Shown here in pieces: positions 25,176 through 34,000 of a stretch of DNA of 64,000 bases; positions within the stretch are counted from its first letter, which is position 1, and each line of letters starts with the position of its first letter. The stretch covers positions 62,001 through 126,000 of the forward strand of contig NZ_JACJQO010000015.1 in NCBI RefSeq assembly GCF_014696715.1, given 5' to 3'. A program made the translations under genes and the position numbers. Origin of the DNA: Pseudanabaena sp. FACHB-2040 (GTDB lineage: Bacteria > Cyanobacteriota > Cyanobacteriia > Phormidesmidales > Phormidesmidaceae). Under the pieces are notes generated by a model that ran no database searches, was not told the DNA's origin, and was given only the letters and a program-made list of their open reading frames with translations.

Positions 25176-26471
25176 ATGAGCCAATCCCATCCATCCCCGC
25201 TGAGCCAGCCTCAGATCGAACTGCTGCCTATGCATGCGGCCCTAGCTGCTAGCCGTTCGACCACTCTAGATCTGCTGATCAAAGTCGTGCCCCCCACCGT
25301 GACGCTGACGCCGGAGCGGCCGCCGCTCAACCTCAATATTGCGCTCGATCGCTCTGGCTCAATGTCTGGCTCTAAGCTCGACTACGCCAAACAGGCTGCC
25401 TGCTATGCGATTGAGAATCTGCTGCCGTGCGATCGCATTAGCATCACCCTGTTCGACACCCATGTTAAAACCCTAATTCCCAGCACCCTAGCCACCGACA
25501 AAGCCAAAATCCTGGAAGCCCTTCGCAGCGTCACCGCCGGTAGCTCGACCGCTCTCCACGCAGGCTGGGTCGAAGGCGGCACCCAGGTAGGCCAGTACCT
25601 CCATGCCGAGCACCTAAACCGAGTCATCCTGCTCTCCGATGGCCTCGCCAACGTCGGTGAAACCCAGCCCGACGCCATTTCCTCTGATGTTTCTGGCCTA
25701 GCCAAACGAGGGGTCAGCACCTCTGCTCTAGGCGTCGGCAATGACTACGACGAAGATCTGCTAGAAGCCATGGCCCGCAGCGGCGACGGCAATTTTTACC
25801 ACATCGAGTCCCCCGATCGCCTGCCAGCCATCTTTGAAAATGAGCTGATGGGCCTCTCTGCCACCCTCGGACGCCAGGTCAACCTGGGCCTCACCCCGCA
25901 AAACGGAGTCGTCATCAAAGACATGCTTAACGACCTAGACACCACCGAGGCAGGGGCCTACAAACTGCCAAACCTAGTCGTAGGAGTGCCCATTAACCTG
26001 GTGGTACGGCTGCAAATTCCGGCCATGAGCCAGATATCTGAGCTTTGCCAGATCTGTCTGAGCTGGGATGACCCGAACCAGAGCGAACGCCAATCCCTCC
26101 AGGTGATTCTGCAAATGCCGGTCGTCAAGGCCGAGCAGATGAGCGACTTTCCAGCCCATCCTGAGGTGCAGGAGCAGGTAGCGCTGCTAATGGCTGCCCG
26201 CGCCCGTAAAGAAGCCATTGATCGGGCTGATGCCGGAGATCTAGTCGGGGCCAGCCGCTCCCTCCGCCATGCTCAGAGCATGATTGCCGCCATGCCACAG
26301 TCTCTAGAGATGTGTTCGGAAATGGACGCCCTCAAGGATCTTGATGTTGATTTTCTCGGTGGGCACACTGCCAAGGCCCGTAAAAAGGCCCTCTCGCAAA
26401 GGTTCGACCGGCAACGCAGCCGCCCTGCCCAACCAACCCCGCCAACCCAACCAACAGACCCCACCGCTTAA
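25176..26471 (+). CDS. VWA-domain protein
   Basis: A 431-aa protein with a von Willebrand factor A domain at ~45-220. The metal-ion-dependent adhesion site DRSGSMSGSKLD (DxSxS) is intact, with TAGSSTALHAG and LLSDGLANVG giving the other MIDAS residues. A beta-sandwich segment and a helical C-terminal region (EQVALLMAARARKEAIDRA) follow, then a Pro/Thr-rich tail. No signal peptide is seen, so it is cytoplasmic. Such proteins (YfbK-like/CoxE-like) often sit with a regulator or phosphatase. The 11-bp gap to the MerR-like gene suggests they are co-expressed. The partner and function are unknown. Confidence 0.85.
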   Translation: MSQSHPSPLSQPQIELLPMHAALAASRSTTLDLLIKVVPPTVTLTPERPPLNLNIALDRSGSMSGSKLDYAKQAACYAIENLLPCDRISITLFDTHVKTLIPSTLATDKAKILEALRSVTAGSSTALHAGWVEGGTQVGQYLHAEHLNRVILLSDGLANVGETQPDAISSDVSGLAKRGVSTSALGVGNDYDEDLLEAMARSGDGNFYHIESPDRLPAIFENELMGLSATLGRQVNLGLTPQNGVVIKDMLNDLDTTEAGAYKLPNLVVGVPINLVVRLQIPAMSQISELCQICLSWDDPNQSERQSLQVILQMPVVKAEQMSDFPAHPEVQEQVALLMAARARKEAIDRADAGDLVGASRSLRHAQSMIAAMPQSLEMCSEMDALKDLDVDFLGGHTAKARKKALSQRFDRQRSRPAQPTPPTQPTDPTA

Positions 26472-26495
26472 AAACACAAACACCTTATAGAACAG

Positions 26496-26530
26496 AAAAA
26501 TAGACCCCAGGCGATCTGCTTGGGGTCTAT
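26496..26530 (-). terminator. Terminator between convergent VWA and DUF4394 genes
   Basis: ATAGACCCCA at 26500-26509 pairs with TGGGGTCTAT at 26521-26530 over an 11-bp loop. On the minus strand the stem is followed by TTTTTC, so it terminates the DUF4394 gene; it may also stop the plus-strand VWA gene. Confidence 0.8.
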
Positions 26531-26544
26531 CTCGCTGTGCGGGT

Positions 26545-27711
26545 CTACGCTACAGGACGTCCCTCAGCAAAGCCAAAGTCAACATAGTGCCGAGCCGCTG
26601 CAAACAGATCGGTGCCAAAGGCAGCCTGCAGGTCAGCATACGCATTGAGATAAGAAGCCGGGTTAAACAAATCGGTTGCCCGACCTTCCCCAGACCCAAA
26701 GCGAACATAGTGCTCAGTCGCCACCTGAGTATCAAAGCCAAAGGCCTGAATCAGGTCACCGTAAGAGGCCAAATATCTAACCTCGTCAAAGCGATCGGTA
26801 GAGCGGCCTTCGCTCTTGCCAAACTGCTCGAAATGCTGAGCAGCCGCATTCAAGTCGAAACCAAAGGCAGCGATCAAGTCGTCGTAAGACGCCAAATATT
26901 GAGCTGGATTAAGGCCAGTAACAAAGTCTACGTCTAGCCGCCCGTTAAAGCTGTTACTGACGGGAGCCGGAGCTGCCTTTCCTGTAACAGTTAATCCCTT
27001 GATATTCAAGCCCGGATCAATGCCAATCGCCCCTAAGTTAGTCGCAATGCCGTTGCCTAAATCGACGGTATACAGTGTGCCGTTAGTGGCTGCAAAGGCT
27101 CGGTTGTCGCCTGGGAAAGAAGAACGAATATCAAAGCCACCTCGCAAACCAAAATCAACACCTAAACTGCCGATGGAAACCAGGGTGCCGTCGTTGGGAG
27201 GGCTTTGCAGCAGCAGGCCATTGAGCGCAGAGTCAATGTTAAATAGCTGTGTGGTTGTAGTGCCTGCAAAGGAATTGGTATAGGCGGCGGCTGTCACGTT
27301 AGGATCAACGCCAGCATTGGCATCATTGCCACCAAAAGCTAGTGTGCCATCAACAAGCACTGCCCCGGTGTCTACATTGATGCGGAAGTTTTGGTTATTG
27401 CTGCCGACTACCCGCAGGCGATCCGGCACAGGGTTAAAGTCGAACCCTGAGATTGAGTCTCCTAAGAAGGGGGTGGACAGGGTGCTGACAAAGGTAGCCG
27501 CAACGCTGCCAGCCCTGACATTGTTAGGGTCAAAGGCATAGAGGTTGTTGGCGGTTGTGAGGCCATAAATTAAACCATTGGCTGGGCGAACATCAATGCC
27601 GATTAGAGTGCCCTCTAAGCCGGTCACAGTCGTTGCTACGGTCTGCCCAGGATTGTTGGGGTTAAAAGATAGCAGGGTATTGTTGTCAGTGAGTGCAATA
27701 AGAGTTCCCAT
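26545..27711 (-). CDS. DUF4394 protein with C-terminal repeats
   Basis: A 388-aa protein. Residues 1-240 form the DUF4394 beta-propeller-like domain (MGTLIALTDNNTLLSFN, SISGFDFNPVPDRLRVVG, GSLGVDFGLRGGFDI). The last ~145 residues hold three ~46-residue repeats (NPAQYLASYDDLIAAFG, EVRYLASYGDLIQAFG, NPASYLNAYADLQAAFG) common in secreted cyanobacterial proteins. The start MGTL has AAGGA at ~7 bp; extra in-frame codons upstream were rejected. There is no classical signal peptide, and export may use a repeat-linked or type I route (inference). It is monocistronic and convergent with the VWA gene. Confidence 0.85.
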   Translation of the reverse strand: MGTLIALTDNNTLLSFNPNNPGQTVATTVTGLEGTLIGIDVRPANGLIYGLTTANNLYAFDPNNVRAGSVAATFVSTLSTPFLGDSISGFDFNPVPDRLRVVGSNNQNFRINVDTGAVLVDGTLAFGGNDANAGVDPNVTAAAYTNSFAGTTTTQLFNIDSALNGLLLQSPPNDGTLVSIGSLGVDFGLRGGFDIRSSFPGDNRAFAATNGTLYTVDLGNGIATNLGAIGIDPGLNIKGLTVTGKAAPAPVSNSFNGRLDVDFVTGLNPAQYLASYDDLIAAFGFDLNAAAQHFEQFGKSEGRSTDRFDEVRYLASYGDLIQAFGFDTQVATEHYVRFGSGEGRATDLFNPASYLNAYADLQAAFGTDLFAAARHYVDFGFAEGRPVA

Positions 27712-28372
27712 TGTTATCCTTGGTTTAATTTCAGTAAAAGGGCAAGTGCTCAAACCTGATCGCCAAATTAACTGACACACTTTTCGTCGGCAGATGCTAG
27801 AACCACCTCTGTGGCTTTGAGTCGCGTTTTGAAGCAGCCAGCACAAGCCGTCAGCAGCCCAATAAAATGGGTTTACTGTGTTCAGTTAGTGCTTTGCAGG
27901 CGCGACTTAAGTTGTCAACGATTAAGGTTTTGCCTGTTCATAGTTTGGAGACAGATATGAGATGTGCTCAATCTCTAGCGAGCCTGATTTGCTCAGCGGT
28001 AGACTGCAGCACCAGGTCATGGACGGCAGACATACTCAGTACGAACTCCACAGTTAATTGGATGCAGGTAAACTCAAAAAATATTTTTAGGCCCTATCCA
28101 GTAGGCACAGCTGCTACTCATCCCCCCATCTACCCATCCACTCTCCCATCCTCCATCCACTCCCACCCCTATCTGCAGCACTTTTTTCTGGAATTGGCAT
28201 TACGCAGTTGAAGTATCCTCAATGATTGCTCGCCTGCAGCAGGTCGTCGACTCTAATCTTTGGCCAGAGAAATCAATATGCCTTGTGACTGAATCTGTTC
28301 TGTCCTACGGCACTTTCCACCCGAAAGGAAGATGCCAGAGAATTACAGAAAATATCGGGGGAACTCAACCGG
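27712..28372. other. Long intergenic region with low-complexity tract
   Basis: About 660 bp. The left part contains the DUF4394 promoter. Nothing coding was recognised before ~28270. At 28126-28169 a low-complexity tract of CATCCA/CCCATC units (pyrimidine-rich) occurs, of the same type as the insertion in the kinase at 43.7 kb. The stretch 28290-28372 may be the 5' part of a helical frame that continues into the small gene at 28373. Confidence 0.5.
28126..28169. repeat. Short tandem CCCATCCA-type repeat
   Basis: A tract of ~44 bp composed of CCATCTACCCATCCACTCTC and related units. Repeats of this kind are common as mobile short tandem repeats in cyanobacterial intergenic DNA. The complementary units GGTGGATGGGTGGG occur inside the hybrid kinase at 43676-43789. 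Confidence 0.6.
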
Positions 28373-28564
28373 ATGAAACTGCTCCTGGAGGCTACGCTGC
28401 TGTTTGGGGAGAATACTAACTACACCACTTCCAATTTTCAGAAGCTGATGGAACTGCGCCAAGTTGCCCGTGGAGACGAGGCTAGGCGTATAGGAGAATT
28501 GGTTGAGAAGTTCATTTCACAATCCCCTCCAGATGTAATGAAGCAGATCATGTCGATGATTTAG
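28373..28564 (+). CDS. Small helical protein or gene fragment
   Basis: A 63-aa open frame (MKLLLEATLLFGENTNYT, MELRQVARGDEARRIGEL, PPDVMKQIMSMI). The same frame stays open ~80 nt upstream with coherent helical sequence (RKEDARELQKISGELNR) but no ATG, GTG or TTG start, so this could be the 3' end of a longer, truncated gene. No ribosome binding site is evident at the ATG. I recognise no family. Confidence 0.35.
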   Translation: MKLLLEATLLFGENTNYTTSNFQKLMELRQVARGDEARRIGELVEKFISQSPPDVMKQIMSMI

Positions 28565-28681
28565 CGTTAGTGCAGCTTGGCCCTTATCTAAGCCTACTCA
28601 AAGCACCGATATTTTACAGCCCTCACCCTAGCTCTGCTCCAAGGCGAAAAAACAAGAACTTTGATAGCAGAGCACCCATCT

Positions 28682-30868
28682 TCAGCTTTGATTAGGCTGT
28701 CGGATAGGAATTTGAATGATGAACTCGGTTCCCTCACCGGGTGTAGAGAAGCATTCCAGCTTACCCCCGTGGTTTTCTGTAACGATCTGATAGCTGATCG
28801 ACATTCCCATGCCGGTGCCTTTGCCCACCGGCTTGGTCGTGAAGAAGGGATTGAATATCTGTTGCTGAATGCTGGCAGGGATGCCAGAACCGTTGTCTGC
28901 GATCGCAACCTGAATCCAGTCTGTATCTACCCTGGAAGTGCGAACCGTAATCTGTTTAGGCTTCACCGCCTGACCCGAGAGATCCTGGCAACCGTTCTCT
29001 TCTACGGCATCAATCGCGTTCGTGAGAACATTCATAAATACCTGATTGAGCTGCCCAACATAGCACTCGACCTGAGGTAACTCGTCATAGTCTTTAACCA
29101 CCGTAATGGCCGGCTGGTCAGGCTTAGCCTTGAGACGGTGCTGCAAAATCAATAAAGTACTGTCAAGGCCCTCATGGATATTGACCGGCTTAATCTCTGC
29201 CTCGTCCATGCGTGAGAAGTTGCGCAGAGAGAGAACGATCTGGCGAATTCGATCGGTTCCCAGTTTCATGGAGGCAATCATCTTGGGCAGGTCTTCCCGC
29301 ATGAACTCTAAATCAATGTCGTCTGCTTCTGCCTCAATTTCAGGCCCAGCATCAGGATAGTGATCCTGATAAAGCTGCACAAATTCCAATAGATCCTGGG
29401 TGTATTGCTCCACATGAGCCAAGTTGCCATGAATGAAGTTGACCGGATTGTTGATTTCGTGGGCAACTCCAGCAACTAGCTGCCCCAGACTAGACATTTT
29501 CTCGCCTTGAATCACTTTTGCCTGAGTGCGCTGCAGCTCACTGAGGGCGTTTTTCAGCTCAGTTGTCCGTTCTTCTACCCGATTTTCCAGGTCCTCATTG
29601 CTTTTTTCTAGCGCTACAAAAGAGTCGCGCAGTTGCTCTGCCATGTGGTTAAAAGAGCCCGCCAGCGTATTGATTTCCTGAATGCCGCTCTCATCTACCG
29701 TTTGATTGAGGTTGCCAGCAGCCATCGCTTTGCTAGCCCGATTTAGCCGCAAAACAGGATGGACAATCCAGCGAGAGGTCAGCAGCCCCATGGCCGATGC
29801 TATCCCCAAGGCTGCTAAACACAGCAGAATCGTGGTCCGGGTATTTTCGTGGATTTGGGCCATGAATACCTTGTCAGGAATGCCCATGACCACCACCCAA
29901 TCCAATCCATACTCGTCCTTCCAAGGAGTCACATGAACGTGGTAGGGTTCTCCCTGAAACTTAACGTGCCATTCCTGAACTGTGGTGGTGTCCTGAAGAT
30001 TTTCCTGCTGGATGTATTGGGCAATTTCTCGAATAATTGGGTCAGGGCTATCATATGCCTTTAGCCGCTCAGCCTGATTCTTGACGAGCGTGAAGGGCTG
30101 CTGTTCGCTAGAATTGGCAACTAACGTACCATCACGCTCCAGAATAAAGATTTTCCCAGAGCGGCTAACTTCTAAATCCTGCAAAAAATCGCTGAGCTTT
30201 AACAGGGAAATATCAATGCTAACCATCCCCAATAGACGATTCTGGGCGTCATAGATGGGACGACCTGCTGACGTCGCAATGTAGACATGGTTAGGGTAGT
30301 TAATGGTGAAAATGGGCGACCAGATCGGCTTGTCCGCTTTTATAGGTTCTGTGTACCAGGCCTGTTCAAAGTTGTTCCACTCTAAAACTTCTAGAACTTG
30401 AGTGCGGTTACCTTGTTGGTCTAGGGCATAGCTATACCAATTGTTGGGAGCAGTTGGCCCCCAATCATCTACCGTGGTCGTTTGGCCGTCGTAGCGGGCC
30501 GCCCCTACCCCTTCACCTGTGGTCAGCCCAATTCCGATATAGCTGACGTCATGCGCCTGCATCTGATGCCAAAAATACTTTCCGGTGGTTTCTCGATCGC
30601 GCACGTCCAGTAGCCCCATCTGGATGGCGTCTGCATTAATCTGACCGATAGTGTGAGGAATAGATAGGTAAGAGTCAAGGTGTTGACTGACCGCGCTGCT
30701 GGTTCGATCCATCAGTTGCTCAGCCAGGTCGTTGACTGCTTTTTGCCCATTCCGGTAGGATAGATATCCCACTAGACCGACCGCCCCAAAAATCTGCAGC
30801 ACAAAGGGAACTATGAGAACAAACTGCAGCGGCAGTGCTTGCAAGAGTTTAAAGCGGCGTATTTTCAT
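28682..30868 (-). CDS. Cache-HAMP sensor histidine kinase
   Basis: A 728-aa membrane kinase. TM1 is near residues 12-35. An extracytoplasmic double-Cache domain follows (VSYIGIGLTTGEGVGAARYDG, SPIFTINYPNHVYIATSAGRP), then TM2 (~325-345), HAMP (WIVHPVLRLNRASKAM), a coiled coil (~405-445), the H-box GVAHEINNPVNFIHG, and a HATPase with LTNAIDAVEENG, DNGSGIP and GKGTGMGMSIS. The start at MKIRRFKLLQ gives a short cytoplasmic tail; six codons upstream are unlikely. Cache domains bind small ligands such as amino acids or carboxylates. No response regulator is adjacent, so it is an orphan kinase. Confidence 0.92.
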   Translation of the reverse strand: MKIRRFKLLQALPLQFVLIVPFVLQIFGAVGLVGYLSYRNGQKAVNDLAEQLMDRTSSAVSQHLDSYLSIPHTIGQINADAIQMGLLDVRDRETTGKYFWHQMQAHDVSYIGIGLTTGEGVGAARYDGQTTTVDDWGPTAPNNWYSYALDQQGNRTQVLEVLEWNNFEQAWYTEPIKADKPIWSPIFTINYPNHVYIATSAGRPIYDAQNRLLGMVSIDISLLKLSDFLQDLEVSRSGKIFILERDGTLVANSSEQQPFTLVKNQAERLKAYDSPDPIIREIAQYIQQENLQDTTTVQEWHVKFQGEPYHVHVTPWKDEYGLDWVVVMGIPDKVFMAQIHENTRTTILLCLAALGIASAMGLLTSRWIVHPVLRLNRASKAMAAGNLNQTVDESGIQEINTLAGSFNHMAEQLRDSFVALEKSNEDLENRVEERTTELKNALSELQRTQAKVIQGEKMSSLGQLVAGVAHEINNPVNFIHGNLAHVEQYTQDLLEFVQLYQDHYPDAGPEIEAEADDIDLEFMREDLPKMIASMKLGTDRIRQIVLSLRNFSRMDEAEIKPVNIHEGLDSTLLILQHRLKAKPDQPAITVVKDYDELPQVECYVGQLNQVFMNVLTNAIDAVEENGCQDLSGQAVKPKQITVRTSRVDTDWIQVAIADNGSGIPASIQQQIFNPFFTTKPVGKGTGMGMSISYQIVTENHGGKLECFSTPGEGTEFIIQIPIRQPNQS

Positions 30869-31100
30869 CACTAGGGCTACGCACAATCAGAATTAGGCAC
30901 CTGCTTAGAGTTCCCGGCTAATCGCTACAGCTAGCAGCCGCGAAACATTAACCCATTCTGGCTGGCTCTGGCGACTGTTTCAAGCAACGGGCGGTAACTT
31001 CATAGCAATGCTCAGAAAACTCAAGCTAGGGCCAATCGGGTAAGACCTTAGCTTGGGTAGGCTTGCTGACAATGGCTACAGCTCTAGGGCAACGGCTAGA

Positions 31101-32723
31101 TCAATTGCCTTCAGCAGTAAGCCGAATGAGCAGCCCTTCATCTCCTGAAACGGTCACAGTTCCTGACAAGACCTGCCCTTCATGGGCTAGATTGCTGCTG
31201 ACGATAACCTGGCCCTGTAGATCTAAGTCAGGGTGGGAAAATTCGGCCGGTTCGCTCCCCAGATTGAGGATGATCAGAAATTGCTGGTCTGCGGCATGGC
31301 GCACGTAGGCTAGGAGTGTGCCCTGGCTCTGCACCCAGCGGTAAGCTCCTAGCTGCAAAGCGGGTGCCTGCTGGCGTAGGGCAATTAGCCTGCGGTAGAG
31401 CGCGAGGATGGAGTTGGGGTCTTGCTGCTGTGCTGCCACATTTTGAACCGCATAGTCATCAGCTAGCGGCAGCCAGGGCGCTCCAGCGGTAAAGCCTGCA
31501 TTGTGCTCTGCGTTCCACTGCATGGGGGTGCGTTCTGGGTCTCGTCCTAGCCCCAGCCCAGGGACGTTGCGCTCAAAAGGGTCCTGCACCTGATCGGGGG
31601 GAATAGGAACATCGTGCAGGCCAATCTCATCGCCGTAGTAGAGAGTAGGCGTGCCGCGCAGGGTCAACAGCAGCATGGCAGCTATACGGGCCTGCTCTTT
31701 ACCGATTCGACTGGCAATACGAGCTTTGTCGTGATTGCCAAGCACCCAGTTGGGCCAGCCGGAGGGCGGTAGCGCGGCTTCGTAGCGCTGGATTAGGGTT
31801 GCGATCGCAACCGCATCCCAAGCGGTAAAAATCAGGTGAAAGTTAAAGGGCAGATGGCAGCCGCCTCCGTTCACCCCGTAGTAAGCCACTAGCCGCTCAA
31901 TCGGCAGATACAGTTCCCCAATCAGGACTCGCTCTGAGTAGACATCTAGAGTTTGGCGCATCCGCTCTACCGCCGCCAAGGTCTCCGGTAGATCGGTTGT
32001 GTGGAGTGGCAGCAGCGCCTTGTAAGGGCCTTGCTCCAGTTCGTAGTCGGGGTTAATGGGGTTGTCGCGCAGCTGATCATCCTTAAAAATCTGCCGCAAA
32101 GCATCGACCCGAAAGCCATCAACCCCGCGCTCTAGCCAAAACCGCATCACCCCTAGCATGGCAGCTTCGACTTCGGGGTTGCGCCAGTTAACGTCGGGCT
32201 GCTGAGGCAGGTAAGCGTGGTAATAGTACTGGCCTGTCTTTTCGTCTAAGGTCCAGGCCGGGCCACCGAAGTTGCTGACCCAGTTATTAGGCGGGCCGCC
32301 ATCGGCAGCAGGATCGGCCCAAATATACCAGCTGCGCTTGGGGTTATCTCGTGAGGAGCGGGACTCTAAAAACCAAGGATGCTGCTCAGAGGTATGGTTG
32401 GGAACGAAGTCTAAAATGACCTTAATGTTGCAGGCATGGGCTTGGCTCAGGAGCTGGTCAAAATCCGCCAAGGTGCCGAAGATCGGGTGAATTGCTGTGT
32501 GGTCGGAGATGTCGTAGCCAAAGTCAGCCATAGGTGACGGATAGATGGGCGAGATCCAGATCGCGTCTACCCCAAGCCACTGCAGGTAATCCAGGTTTTT
32601 GACGATGCCCGTCAAATCGCCAATGCCGTCGCCGTCGCTGTCCATAAAGGAGCGCGGGTAGATCTGATAGATGATCCCCTTTTGCCACCAGGAGGCGTTG
32701 ACGGCTAAGTTTTGTTTGAGCAT
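31101..32723 (-). CDS. GH13 alpha-glucosidase / oligo-1,6-glucosidase-like
   Basis: A 540-aa glycoside hydrolase family 13 enzyme. The (beta/alpha)8 motifs are seen: DFVPNHTS (region I), GFRVDAL (nucleophile Asp), LIGELY (acid/base Glu) and VLGNHD (transition-state stabiliser). WWQKGIIYQIYPRSFMD is the family start. Length fits trehalose-degrading or oligo-1,6-glucosidases (TreC/AglA-like). It would hydrolyse alpha-linked glucosides in the cytoplasm. The start MLKQNLAVN was chosen; 41 upstream in-frame codons lack support. It is not clustered with other sugar genes here. Confidence 0.9.
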   Translation of the reverse strand: MLKQNLAVNASWWQKGIIYQIYPRSFMDSDGDGIGDLTGIVKNLDYLQWLGVDAIWISPIYPSPMADFGYDISDHTAIHPIFGTLADFDQLLSQAHACNIKVILDFVPNHTSEQHPWFLESRSSRDNPKRSWYIWADPAADGGPPNNWVSNFGGPAWTLDEKTGQYYYHAYLPQQPDVNWRNPEVEAAMLGVMRFWLERGVDGFRVDALRQIFKDDQLRDNPINPDYELEQGPYKALLPLHTTDLPETLAAVERMRQTLDVYSERVLIGELYLPIERLVAYYGVNGGGCHLPFNFHLIFTAWDAVAIATLIQRYEAALPPSGWPNWVLGNHDKARIASRIGKEQARIAAMLLLTLRGTPTLYYGDEIGLHDVPIPPDQVQDPFERNVPGLGLGRDPERTPMQWNAEHNAGFTAGAPWLPLADDYAVQNVAAQQQDPNSILALYRRLIALRQQAPALQLGAYRWVQSQGTLLAYVRHAADQQFLIILNLGSEPAEFSHPDLDLQGQVIVSSNLAHEGQVLSGTVTVSGDEGLLIRLTAEGN

Positions 32724-32904
32724 GAGTGCGCGGCAGTTTTCTCTCCCCGTCCTAACACAGCCACTCGGATCTTGCCCAGGCAGCAAAAGGAGTGCTTTTG
32801 CCTGGGCAGGCTGGCATAAAGATGAGGCTGCCGGTCTGTTATGCAAAACGAGGAGCGGCAGCGCTCAAGGCCATTAACTGGCAAGTAGGGAGAGTGGTTT
32901 GGGA

Positions 32905-33144
32905 CTAGAGGTTGTTGTCTCCGCTGTCTTCATCGTCGAGGTAATCTTCAGCCTCGTACATTTGCAGCACCACCGATTCTTTACCGATTCTAAAAAGGGT
33001 ATCTTCGCTGAACTCCAATCCTAGAGCGGTCGCCTTGGCCCTTGCAGCGGCCATGCCCTCAACGATTGCTTCAGCATTCTGCCTAACATCAAAGAGACGC
33101 TTTTGATTTAAGGCTTCTAGGGGCGAGTTAGGGATTTGGGGCAT
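32905..33144 (-). CDS. Small conserved-type protein of unknown function
   Basis: A 79-aa soluble protein (MPQIPNSPLEALNQKR, AEAIVEGMAAARAKATALG, YEAEDYLDDEDSG). It is helical with an acidic C-terminus. No family is recognised. It sits between the glucosidase and the MarR gene on the same strand, 149 bp from the next gene. Codon character and lack of a shadowing gene favour a real gene. Confidence 0.5.
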   Translation of the reverse strand: MPQIPNSPLEALNQKRLFDVRQNAEAIVEGMAAARAKATALGLEFSEDTLFRIGKESVVLQMYEAEDYLDDEDSGDNNL

Positions 33145-33293
33145 TTGATAACAAATGTGGATATCTCAATTTTAGCTTGAGAGAGCCGGTTAGAGACGTT
33201 AGGGCCAGAAGCTAAAGCTTTCTGGAGATTGTGCGCGGCCTTTAGGGCTGGTCTTTGACCAAGAAGGATCTGGTGGAAGAATTGTGCCAGACC

Positions 33294-33749
33294 TTAAAAC
33301 ACCTGACGCAGGCGGCTCAGCAAAACCCTAAGCAGTTCTAATTCAGAGGGTTCCAACTGCTCAAAGTGCTGCTTCAAATCCTGAATATGGGCTGGAAACA
33401 CTTCTTCAAAAAGGGCTTCGCCTGCCGCAGTGAGTCGAACGATTACGCTACGACGATCGCCTAGAGGCACCTCCCGCAAGACAAGCCCTTTCTTTTCCAG
33501 ACGATCGACAACCCCCGTCAACGTTCCTTTGGTAATTAAGGTTCTCTCGCCAATCTCCCCCATGCTCATGCCGAGCGTGTTGCCCAAAGTCGCAATCACA
33601 TCAAACTGGGCAGGCGTTAGGTCATATTGTCGGACACCCGCCTCGGAGTAGGCCGAAAAAGCTTGGTAAGTACGCACGAGCTCAAGCATGGTGCCTAGGA
33701 AAGGCTCTTGAGCCGCAGCCTTGGCAGAATACGTAGGGGAATCGGTCAT
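33294..33749 (-). CDS. MarR-family regulator
   Basis: A 151-aa winged-helix regulator. The MarR core is clear: YDLTPAQFDVIATLGNT, MGEIGERTLITKGTLTGVVD (recognition helix), RLEKKGLV and the wing VPLGDRRSV. An N-terminal helix provides dimerisation. No cysteine redox switch of the OhrR type is obvious in the N-terminus. The target is not indicated by position; it is preceded on the left by the small 79-aa gene and followed upstream by a gap. Confidence 0.9.
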   Translation of the reverse strand: MTDSPTYSAKAAAQEPFLGTMLELVRTYQAFSAYSEAGVRQYDLTPAQFDVIATLGNTLGMSMGEIGERTLITKGTLTGVVDRLEKKGLVLREVPLGDRRSVIVRLTAAGEALFEEVFPAHIQDLKQHFEQLEPSELELLRVLLSRLRQVF

Positions 33750-33940
33750 AGGCTAGGGAAGTTTGCGTTTTATATTATCCTAGCTAGAACTAATCGATTC
33801 CCCTGCAGCGATTTTTAGATCAGTAAGCTATAGGTGGGGTGAACGGGTAGATGGGTGGTGAATGCAAGCGAAAATGATTGTAGAGGCAGAAAATTGCTCT
33901 CTCTGGCTTGTTTCGGCTTTCTCGTGTCTAAAACGTTCCA

Positions 33941-33968
33941 AAAAAAGAAACCCGCGAAAGCGGGTTTC
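33941..33968 (-). terminator. Terminator after the NhaS3-like gene
   Basis: GAAACCCGC at 33947-33955 and GCGGGTTTC at 33960-33968 form a perfect 9-bp stem with a GAAA tetraloop. On the minus strand the stem is followed by six T (33946-33941). It lies about 30 bp after the antiporter stop and ends the bicA operon. Confidence 0.95.
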
Positions 33969-34000
33969 AGGGAAAAGCATTTTGATGGAGTCTGTGTTTT

